Shown here: piece by piece, positions 53,733 through 61,050 of the stretch
Layout: each line of letters starts with the position of its first letter
Numbering within the stretch: position 1 is the first letter of the stretch
NCBI RefSeq assembly: GCF_000815105.2
Contig: NZ_CP010310.2
Coordinates: forward strand, 5,270,001-5,334,000
Source: Pandoraea pulmonicola
GTDB lineage: Bacteria > Pseudomonadota > Gammaproteobacteria > Burkholderiales > Burkholderiaceae
DNA: 64,000 nt
Reading direction: 5' to 3'
The notes under the pieces: generated by a model
Databases searched by the model: none
Told to the model about the DNA's origin: nothing
Seen by the model: the letters and a program-made list of their open reading frames with translations, nothing else
Made by a program: the position numbers and the translations under genes

Positions 53733-54713
53733 GTGTCCCCTCGCTCGCCGACGCGCCGCCGGCTGCTGCAGGCGGCTGCGCTGGCTGCGTGCCTGCCGCT
53801 TGCCGCCTGTACGCCGCCGCCCGAGATCGGCGGCAGCTTCGTGCAGCTGTGGCTCAGCCATCTGGAATGGACGCGCAAGCAATGGCGCGAGCGGCTCGTC
53901 ACCACGCATGCGCTGGGCTGCAAGGAGATTTTCGTGCAATGGGTCGGCATCGACGGCGAGCCGGACAAGACCTGGATGGCCCCCGATTCGCTGATCCGCA
54001 CGCTGCTCGACGAAAGCGCCGCTCTTGGCATGGGCGTGCACCTGGGCCTGCCCTACGACGAACGCTGGTGGACCGCTATCGGCACCACCGACGAGGCCCC
54101 GCTCGACGCCTACCTGCAACGCACGGGGCAGCGCGTGGCGCGCTACATGCAGAAGGCCGCGTGGCCCCGGCACCGTGCGTTTCGCGGCTGGTACTTCCCC
54201 TACGAACTGGAACAATACGACTGGGCCCTGCCCGCGCGGCAGGACAAACTCGCGGCGTGGCTCGGCAGCATGTCGGCCGTGGCCGTCGCCACGAGCGGGC
54301 AGACGCCGACCATCTCCACCTACTACAGCCGGCTGCCGACCACCGGCACGCTCGCGGGCTTGTGGCGTACGCTGCTCGACCGCGTCGCCCTGCATCCGAT
54401 GATCCAGGATGGCGTTGGCGTCGCGGGCCTGTCGAACTACGATTCGCTCGCCCCGCTGCACGACATGCTGCGCTCGCGAGGCGCGCCGTTCGATCTCGTG
54501 ATCGAACTCTTCGAAGAGCTACCCTCCGAGAAAAACGACGGCACCGACTTCAACGCGAAAGCCGCGACCTTCTCCCGTGTGAAGCGCCAATGGGAGATCG
54601 CGCGCAACTACGGTGCGACGCGGCTCGTCGCGTTCGCCATCGATCCATGGGCGCTCGACGACACCCCGGAATCGAAAGCGCTGCTGCGCGAATGGCGGGC
54701 GGCCCTGTCCTGA
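53733..54713 (+). CDS. DUF4434-family secreted lipoprotein, TIM-barrel hydrolase-like
   Basis: About 326 residues from a GTG start. A twin-Arg-like start (TRRRLLQAAALAACLPLAAC) ends in an LAAC lipobox. The mature protein has GGSFVQLWLSHLEWTRKQW, GCKEIFVQWVGIDG, GWYFPYELEQY, QDGVGVAGL and DLVIELFEELP, with acidic residues placed as in (beta/alpha)8 glycoside hydrolases; this resembles DUF4434. Upstream in-frame sequence lacks such features, so the GTG was chosen. It may act on the exported polysaccharide. Confidence 0.8.
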   Translation: MSPRSPTRRRLLQAAALAACLPLAACTPPPEIGGSFVQLWLSHLEWTRKQWRERLVTTHALGCKEIFVQWVGIDGEPDKTWMAPDSLIRTLLDESAALGMGVHLGLPYDERWWTAIGTTDEAPLDAYLQRTGQRVARYMQKAAWPRHRAFRGWYFPYELEQYDWALPARQDKLAAWLGSMSAVAVATSGQTPTISTYYSRLPTTGTLAGLWRTLLDRVALHPMIQDGVGVAGLSNYDSLAPLHDMLRSRGAPFDLVIELFEELPSEKNDGTDFNAKAATFSRVKRQWEIARNYGATRLVAFAIDPWALDDTPESKALLREWRAALS

Positions 54714-54771
54714 CCCGCCCGTCCGGTCCGCGCGACGGCGCGGGGCGGACCTGCTGCCGCCATCGCGGCCC

Positions 54772-55446
54772 TTATCGCTGATACGGATCCGTCGCGCTCA
54801 GTTGACCGCGCAGCACGGGCGCCGCGTCCGTGCCTACGAGGAACAGGCTGTAGTGGTCGCCCGGCTCGAGCGCAGGCAGCGCCAACGTCTTCGTCGCGAC
54901 CGTCCCGCACGCCGAGACCAGCGTCGCCTTGACCGGATTGATGGCGCGCGCCACCGATACGCCCTGCGCCACGCCGTCGAAGAGCGTCGGACCGGACGGG
55001 CTCACGCTCAACTGGCCCGCCGCGCACTTGGCGCTCAGGTTGTAGAAGCGCAATTCCGCCTTGAGACCGTCCTGCGTACCGCCCGTGTCGGCGAGCACGG
55101 TGAACGCCACCTTGCCTCCATCACGTCGCGGCACCAGCGTATTGAACGTGTCGGGCGCGACCTGCACCGAACCCGCCGGCTTGCCGTCGATGACGATCGG
55201 AAACGTTTCGTTGCCCTTCACGATGGCGTACGTGCTCGCCACCTTCTCGCCCGAGAGCGTTTGTGCGGGACCGCCCGCGACCTGCGCGCGCATCGGCGCG
55301 GTGCCCGGATTGACCACGCGCACAAACGAGGAGCCCGCCGGCGGGCGCGCGGCATACAGCCGCGAGAAGATCCCTTCCGCGTTCGCCACGTCCGTCCCGG
55401 CAGCGCTCAGCGCCAGTACGAATGCCAGATTTCGCCACGTTCTCAT
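54772..55446 (-). CDS. algF: AlgF-like periplasmic protein of polysaccharide O-acylation
   Basis: 224 residues. A signal peptide ends near GTDVANA. The mature part begins EGIFSRLYAARPPAGSSFVRVVNPG, characteristic of AlgF, and consists of two beta-rich domains with a single disulfide-candidate pair (SAKCAAGQ, VSACGTV). In alginate systems AlgF works with AlgI, AlgJ and AlgX in periplasmic acetylation. It is the last gene of the minus-strand run, two bases after the AMP ligase. Confidence 0.82.
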   Translation of the reverse strand: MRTWRNLAFVLALSAAGTDVANAEGIFSRLYAARPPAGSSFVRVVNPGTAPMRAQVAGGPAQTLSGEKVASTYAIVKGNETFPIVIDGKPAGSVQVAPDTFNTLVPRRDGGKVAFTVLADTGGTQDGLKAELRFYNLSAKCAAGQLSVSPSGPTLFDGVAQGVSVARAINPVKATLVSACGTVATKTLALPALEPGDHYSLFLVGTDAAPVLRGQLSATDPYQR

Positions 55447-55448
55447 GC

Positions 55449-56930
55449 TTACGACTCCGCTTTTCCTGTCGTGCCCGGACGCGTACGCGTCTCCAGGTAC
55501 ATTCGTTCCAATTGCTTTCGGTCCGCCTTGTCGCTGTTCGTGGTCGGAAAACCGTGACACACGAGCAGTTCGGACGGAATCATGTACGGCGGCAGACGCC
55601 GACCGAGCAGCGTCTTCCAGTCGGACAACCCTTGCGGCACGGCATGCAGGCCCGGGGGCCCGCTCGTCTCCGGTTCGACGAAACCGATCATGCGCACGAT
55701 CGCGCCGTCGGGACGCCGCAACGCCACCGCCGCGCCTGCGCGAATGCCTGGCAACGTCGCAAGCGACGCATCGACTTCCGCGAGCTCGATGCGATAGCCG
55801 TGCATCTTGATCTGATCGTCGCGGCGACCCCGGAACGTCACCAGTCCCTGCGCATCGATCTCGCCGAGATCGCCGCTGCGGTAGGCGCGTTTGCCGTTGC
55901 GCTCGAACAGACGCGTGGCGTTCAGATCCGGACGGTTCAGGTAGCCGCGCATGACGTGGTCGCCCGCCATGCAGATTTCGCCGTCGTCGATGAACACTTC
56001 GGCGTACGGCTTGGCGCGCCCGATCGGAAACGGCAACGGCGCCGCCGCGCGCAGTACCGGATCGATCTCGACCCACGTCGTGGAGCACGTCGCCTCGGTC
56101 GGTCCGTAGGAGTTGACGATGCGCACGTCCGGGAAGCGCTGCCACAGGGCCTCCGCGACCGTCGGCGTGAGCGATTCGGCGCCGAACACGAACATGCGCA
56201 GATCCGGCAGATGTGCGTGATCGAACGCCGGGTCCAGCAACTGCTGACGCACGAACGACGGCGTGGAAGCCCACACGTTCACGTGCGTCGCGGCGAGATA
56301 GGCGGCAAAGGCGTCGCGCTCGGCAATGATCTCGCGCGGACACAGCACGCAACAACCGCCGGTGGCCAATGCGCCTGCCCAGTTGAACAGCGAGAAGTCG
56401 AAACTGAACAGCATCTGGTCCATGAACGCCGGCGCAGGGCCCGGCTTCACGTCGTCGCGAACCCATCCGGCGAACAGCGCCACGCTCTCGCGGCCGATCT
56501 GCACCCCCTTCGGGTCGCCGGTGCTACCCGAGGTGAACATGATGTAGGCGAGTCCGCGCTCGGTCAGCTCGGCCCCCGGTTGGCCCGTCGGCACGAAAGC
56601 GTCGGCCTGTGCGTCGTAACGCAAGGCCGCCTGCACCAGTTCACCGATGCGCGTGATGCGCTGCGCCGGGTTGATCACGTCCACCGGCACGAACGGCACA
56701 CCCAGACGCAGGCAGCCGAGGATCGCGACGAGAAACGCCGACTCCTTGTGGCCGGAGATGACGAGCGGCACGTCGGACAGCGCGCCCGCGGCCGTGGCCT
56801 GCGCCATCCATCGGTCCGTCGCGGCGTGCAGTTGCGCCCAGGTGAGCGTGCCGTTCGCGTCGACGACGGCGGGTGCGTCGGGCACGTGCGTGATGTCGGC
56901 GAATGCCAGACGATCGAAATCGAAATACAT
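55449..56930 (-). CDS. DltA-like AMP-forming carrier-protein ligase
   Basis: 493 residues of the adenylation superfamily. YIMFTSGSTGDPKGV is the P-loop (A3), NSYGPTEAT is A5, YRSGDLGEID is A7 and GRRDDQIKMHGYRIEL is A8; a C-terminal Lys in TNSDKADRK is A10. Length and plan fit D-alanine:carrier ligases (DltA) and other stand-alone adenylation enzymes. It should activate an amino or carboxylic acid and load the neighbouring carrier protein. Specificity is not readable by eye. Confidence 0.88.
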   Translation of the reverse strand: MYFDFDRLAFADITHVPDAPAVVDANGTLTWAQLHAATDRWMAQATAAGALSDVPLVISGHKESAFLVAILGCLRLGVPFVPVDVINPAQRITRIGELVQAALRYDAQADAFVPTGQPGAELTERGLAYIMFTSGSTGDPKGVQIGRESVALFAGWVRDDVKPGPAPAFMDQMLFSFDFSLFNWAGALATGGCCVLCPREIIAERDAFAAYLAATHVNVWASTPSFVRQQLLDPAFDHAHLPDLRMFVFGAESLTPTVAEALWQRFPDVRIVNSYGPTEATCSTTWVEIDPVLRAAAPLPFPIGRAKPYAEVFIDDGEICMAGDHVMRGYLNRPDLNATRLFERNGKRAYRSGDLGEIDAQGLVTFRGRRDDQIKMHGYRIELAEVDASLATLPGIRAGAAVALRRPDGAIVRMIGFVEPETSGPPGLHAVPQGLSDWKTLLGRRLPPYMIPSELLVCHGFPTTNSDKADRKQLERMYLETRTRPGTTGKAES

Positions 56931-56961
56931 GGTCGAAGCCCTCCGACTCGGCGGCCGGCGC

Positions 56962-57201
56962 TCAGGCGCCCTTCTGTTCGGCGATGAAGGCGGCGAGCGT
57001 GCTCACCGACACGAGATAGACGTCGATTTCCGACGGCGGCACCTTCACGCCGAACTCCCGCTCCACGGCAAGCACCACATCGACGGCCGACAGCGAGTCG
57101 ACCAGTCCCGAGTCGATCAGCAGCGTGTCGGGCTCGACCTGGGTGAGAACGATGTTGCCGACGATCTCGGCGACCTTGCTTTCGATGTCATTGAGGTTCA
57201 T
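56962..57201 (-). CDS. Acyl carrier protein, DltC-like
   Basis: 79 residues of four-helix carrier-protein type. Ser36 in GLVDSLSAVDVVLAVE is the phosphopantetheine attachment site (DSL). VPPSEIDVYLVSVSTLAAFI ends the fold. It lies between the AMP ligase and the MBOAT gene, which is the DltA-DltC-DltB gene set in another order. A start 27 bases upstream is possible but MNLNDIESK is typical. Confidence 0.9.
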   Translation of the reverse strand: MNLNDIESKVAEIVGNIVLTQVEPDTLLIDSGLVDSLSAVDVVLAVEREFGVKVPPSEIDVYLVSVSTLAAFIAEQKGA

Positions 57202-57228
57202 GAAACGACTCCCGCGAACGATCCGCAA

Positions 57229-58806
57229 TCAGAATTGGAAATAGAGGAAACGAGTTTCCTTGTGAAGATTCACCAGGCAAAGGAACAACAGCGCGAGCGT
57301 AACCGACAGCCACGCCGTGTTGGGCTGCCAGCGCATGAAACGCTGGGCGGCTTCCTGAACCTTGAACAGCGCGGGCGAATAGCGTCCCATCATCTGGTGT
57401 GCGTTCGGTGTGAACCAGACGATGCCGAGCAGCACCACCACATACACGAGCTGCAGATGATGCCCGATCAGCAAGCGCCACCCATCGCCGAAACCGGCGC
57501 CGGCCAGATAGCCGAACGATGGCCACGCCTCGAAGCCGTGCACCCCTGTCATGCCGCCGAGCAGCGCCAACGCGTCATGCACGCCGTTGGCGCGAAAGAA
57601 CGCCTGTGCGACGAGCACCGCGACGAACGTCAGCGCCACCGAAGCCACATGCGCGAACCACTTGGGCTTGTGCGTGGCCGGCCGACGCCCGATCACGAAG
57701 ATGCGCCAGCCATGATTGACGGACAGGTACGCCGCGTGCAGCAGCCCGAACACGAGAAACTGGAAGCCTGCCCCGTGCCATACGCCGGCCAGGCCCATCG
57801 TGAAGACCGTCGGCACGACGATGGCACCCAGGAAACCCGACGGGGTACGCGCGCCTTCCGAGCCGACCGGCAGACCGCGTGCGCTGCGGCGCCGCGAAAT
57901 GGCCATCGTCACCGGATAGAACAGATAGGACGTCAGATAGCGTGTGAGCGTGATGTGCCAGCGCGCCCAGAAATCGATGACGCTGGTGGCCTTGTACGGC
58001 GAGTTGAAGTTCAGCGGGAAGCGAATGCCGAACATCTTCGCGAGGCCCAACGCCATATCGGAGTAGCCCGAGAAATCGAAGTACACCTGCAGCGCGTAGC
58101 TCAGGCTGGTGCCCCACGCGGCCCAGAACTGCAGATCGCCCGGCGCGGCGAAGCCGGCGTCGGCGTACGGCGCCATCGCGTCGGCCAGCAGCACCTTCTT
58201 CGCCAGACCGATCACGAACAGGATGCCGCCGATCGAGAGATTCTCCGCCTTGAAGCGGTAATTCTCCCGCTGCGCGAACTGCGGCATCATTTCCTTGTGA
58301 TGCAGGATCGGCCCCGCGATCAGATGCGGGAAGAAGGTGACGAACAGCACGTAGCTCAGCAAGCTGCGCTCCTTGACCAGCCCGGCGCGGCAGTCGAGCA
58401 GAAAGCCGATCTGCGTGAACGTGAAGAACGAGATGCCGAGCGGCAGCACCAGCGTGTCGACGCTCGAGTGCGTGAGCCCCAGATCGTGCAGGAATCCGAG
58501 CAGCGCCGCGAAGTACTTGTAGTGAAACAGCACGACGAGATCGACGCCCACGCCGACGGCGACGATCGCGTTCTGCAGGCGCGCGCGTCCCGCATAGCGC
58601 AGCACGCCCTGGCTCACGAGATAGTTGAACGCGATGGAAATCGCGAGCAACACCACGAATTGCGGGTTCCACCAGCCGTAGAACACGAACGACGTCAGGC
58701 ACAGCCAGAAAGCGGCCAGCCGCAGATTGATGGCGCCGCTGAGGTAGTGCCCGGCGAGCGCCACCGGCAGGAACAGCAGCAGGAAGAGATATGAGTTGAA
58801 CAGCAT
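57229..58806 (-). CDS. MBOAT-family acyltransferase (AlgI/DltB/PatA-like)
   Basis: 525 residues with about eleven membrane segments. FNSYLFLLLFLPVALAGHY is the usual N-terminus, FPHLIAGPILHHKEMMPQF and QVYFDFSGYSDMALGLAKMFG are family blocks, and His344 in GVWHGAGF is the invariant catalytic His. It transfers an acyl group across the inner membrane to a periplasmic acceptor. AlgI proteins use acetyl-CoA and DltB proteins use a charged carrier protein. The adjacent carrier and ligase argue for the second donor type, the SGNH and AlgF genes for an AlgI-like final step. Confidence 0.93.
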   Translation of the reverse strand: MLFNSYLFLLLFLPVALAGHYLSGAINLRLAAFWLCLTSFVFYGWWNPQFVVLLAISIAFNYLVSQGVLRYAGRARLQNAIVAVGVGVDLVVLFHYKYFAALLGFLHDLGLTHSSVDTLVLPLGISFFTFTQIGFLLDCRAGLVKERSLLSYVLFVTFFPHLIAGPILHHKEMMPQFAQRENYRFKAENLSIGGILFVIGLAKKVLLADAMAPYADAGFAAPGDLQFWAAWGTSLSYALQVYFDFSGYSDMALGLAKMFGIRFPLNFNSPYKATSVIDFWARWHITLTRYLTSYLFYPVTMAISRRRSARGLPVGSEGARTPSGFLGAIVVPTVFTMGLAGVWHGAGFQFLVFGLLHAAYLSVNHGWRIFVIGRRPATHKPKWFAHVASVALTFVAVLVAQAFFRANGVHDALALLGGMTGVHGFEAWPSFGYLAGAGFGDGWRLLIGHHLQLVYVVVLLGIVWFTPNAHQMMGRYSPALFKVQEAAQRFMRWQPNTAWLSVTLALLFLCLVNLHKETRFLYFQF

Positions 58807-58872
58807 CGGGTGTCGCGTGTCTTGTCGTGTCGTTTCTTGTCGGCGGACGTGGCGTGTTGGCGCGTCGGTACG

Positions 58873-59973
58873 TCAGGGCAATCGGGCCAGCACGGCCTTC
58901 TCGTCGTCGCTCAACGGCAGCGACAGCGCGTTCTCCGAGAACTCCCAGATCACCAGCTTCAGACTCCGGGGCCACTGCGCACGCTGCTTGAGCGCCACGG
59001 TAAGCGCACCGGCGAAGTCGCCACCGTCCATGCTCATGTTCCAGACCTCGCGTCCCAGGTCGACGCCGAGCCATTCCGCAAAATTGCTCCGGCGGCCGTG
59101 CGAACTGCCGGCGAGCATCACCTCGACCGGCGGCGTATCGTCGAGCAAGCCACCGCTGCGCTCCGGCGCGATGTGCTGCGCCGCCGCCAGATCGGGGCGT
59201 GGACGCCAGCCGTCGGGCGCATCGGCCAGTCCCGACAGCGTGAGCAGATCCCCCACGCGCGGCTGCGGTGCGGCGGGCTGGCCCACGTCGAACGCCTGCG
59301 GGCCTTTGCCAGGCAGCAACGCGAGTCCCGTCTGCGCCACCGTGGTGGCGGCGGCCTTGGCCCCTTCGGCATTCATGTGCACGTCCGTGCGGAAGAACAT
59401 CGGACGGTCGCGATCCGCGAGCGTATCGCGCAAATCGACGAACGGTACGCCCTCGCGATGCAGCGACGACTTCACGACATCCATGCGGGCAAGCATCTCG
59501 GCCGACACTTGTCGCCCGCACAGGTGCGCGGCCTCGATGCGCGCCTTGTCCGGCACCGCGACCACCATGACGTTCACGCCCTGCGCACGCACCTGACCGA
59601 GCCAGTAATGCATGAGGCGCAGACGATCCTCGAACACGGTGCGCGCCGTGCCGGGCCGCGGCCGCATGCCATCGCGATAGAACATCCATTGCGGGCAGCC
59701 CATGGCGACCTGTTCGCCGACGTCGCCCAGCACGCGGTAGCGCACGGCGGCGTTCCACGTCTCGACCGTGGCCTGGCCGGGCAGCCGCAGCGACTTGTTC
59801 AGCGCCGCCCCCTCCGTGCCGTCGAGCCAGGCCTGCAGGCTCACCTGATCGCGCTCGAGCCGTGCGTGCGCGAGCGTCCACAGGCCCCATGCGAGGCCGC
59901 AGGCGAGCAGCACCGCCATGACGACGGCCGTCAGGCGGTGCGATGGCGGTTGAGGAGAATTGATATCCGGCAC
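58873..59973 (-). CDS. AlgJ/AlgX-like SGNH-fold acyltransferase, membrane-anchored
   Basis: 366 residues. One N-terminal hydrophobic segment (LTAVVMAVLLACGLAWGLW). VMVVAVPDKARIE, FFRTDVHMNAEGA (Asp-x-His) and VMLAGSSHGRRSNF (Ser nucleophile) give the SGNH triad of the AlgJ/AlgX group. The Trp that usually follows the His (TDxHW) is Met here. It would pass the acyl group delivered by the MBOAT protein to the polymer. It shares the operon with a second AlgX-like protein 4 bp upstream. Confidence 0.85.
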   Translation of the reverse strand: MPDINSPQPPSHRLTAVVMAVLLACGLAWGLWTLAHARLERDQVSLQAWLDGTEGAALNKSLRLPGQATVETWNAAVRYRVLGDVGEQVAMGCPQWMFYRDGMRPRPGTARTVFEDRLRLMHYWLGQVRAQGVNVMVVAVPDKARIEAAHLCGRQVSAEMLARMDVVKSSLHREGVPFVDLRDTLADRDRPMFFRTDVHMNAEGAKAAATTVAQTGLALLPGKGPQAFDVGQPAAPQPRVGDLLTLSGLADAPDGWRPRPDLAAAQHIAPERSGGLLDDTPPVEVMLAGSSHGRRSNFAEWLGVDLGREVWNMSMDGGDFAGALTVALKQRAQWPRSLKLVIWEFSENALSLPLSDDEKAVLARLP

Positions 59974-59977
59974 GTCG

Positions 59978-61000
59978 TCAATTTCCCAGTGCGGTCTTCA
60001 GGCGCTTGCGCCAGACGTCCGGCGTCATGATCGAGGCGTTGTCCCACAGACCGGCGGCGTCCGGGCCTTGCGAATACGCAGGCTCGAAGATCTGCCAGAC
60101 GAGCACCTGCGGCTTGGTTTGCTTGAACGCCGGCGACTCGAGGTATTCGAGCAACATCACCCACTGGCCGACGTTCCCCGGCTTCCAGTTCACCGAGACC
60201 GGACGGTCGAGCAGGTTCGACAGCTTCTGCGGGAAACCGAAGTACGGCTGCATCATGCTGTGCCCGGTGATGTGAACGGGGGCGGGGGCGTCGTCGAGCA
60301 GATCCTGCCCTTCCGACGGACGGCGCACGGTGAAAATCTCCCGGCCGATCTTCTTGCGCTCGTCGGCAGTCAGGAACAGGTCCGCCAGATCGCCGTAGCG
60401 GCGGTCGTTGACCATGCCGCCCAGCGGCATGCCGGTACCCGGCTTGCCGGAGAGCGTGGGCACGTCCTTGCGAATCATGTCGGCGGTGGCTTGCGCGGTG
60501 GCGTCGGCGGCGACCTGCGTCCAGTGCTGGTCGGTGCGGTAGTACACGTCCTGGCCACTGTCCTTGATGCGACGCAGGATCACCTCGTCGTCGAACGTGC
60601 TGATGTCTGCCGCCTGGAGCTTGCCGAGGATCGTCTTGTAGCGCGCCTTGACCTCGGGGCTCATCACTTTGCCGTCCGGCAGCTTGTCCTGATAGAACAG
60701 CGACTTGTCGGGCAGCAGCAGCACTTCGAGCTTGATGTTCTTCGCGGCGAGCGCATCGCGCGCCTCGCGAACCAGCGCCGTGTTCGCGTCGATGCCGCGC
60801 GTGTCGACCTGCGTGAGACTGCCCCAGCCCGGGAAGAGCCAGTTGTCCTTGCCGCGAATGATCAGCGTCGACGCGTCCTGCGCCTGCGCGGCGCCCATGG
60901 CGAGCGTCAGCGCGCACGCCGTCAGGCAGCGCACGAGACCGCGGCGAATGTCGCGATGAATGCCACGCGATGCATGGGTTTCGGAAGCAAACGGGGTCAT
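59978..61000 (-). CDS. Second AlgX/AlgJ-like SGNH-fold protein, secreted
   Basis: 340 residues. A signal peptide ends near LAMGAAQA after an unusually long N-region. IIRGKDNWLFPGWGSL, LEVLLLPDKSLFYQDKLPDG, YYRTDQHWTQVAADATAQA (Asp-x-His-Trp) and HITGHSMMQPYFGFPQKL (Ser) form the AlgX/AlgJ catalytic set. It keeps the canonical TDxHW, unlike its neighbour. The ATG follows AGGAG. Two SGNH proteins parallel the AlgJ and AlgX pair of alginate O-acetylation. Confidence 0.88.
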   Translation of the reverse strand: MTPFASETHASRGIHRDIRRGLVRCLTACALTLAMGAAQAQDASTLIIRGKDNWLFPGWGSLTQVDTRGIDANTALVREARDALAAKNIKLEVLLLPDKSLFYQDKLPDGKVMSPEVKARYKTILGKLQAADISTFDDEVILRRIKDSGQDVYYRTDQHWTQVAADATAQATADMIRKDVPTLSGKPGTGMPLGGMVNDRRYGDLADLFLTADERKKIGREIFTVRRPSEGQDLLDDAPAPVHITGHSMMQPYFGFPQKLSNLLDRPVSVNWKPGNVGQWVMLLEYLESPAFKQTKPQVLVWQIFEPAYSQGPDAAGLWDNASIMTPDVWRKRLKTALGN

Positions 61001-61050
61001 GCTGCAACTCCTCGATATCGATGAAAACGTGTCACGCGTCATGTCCGCGC

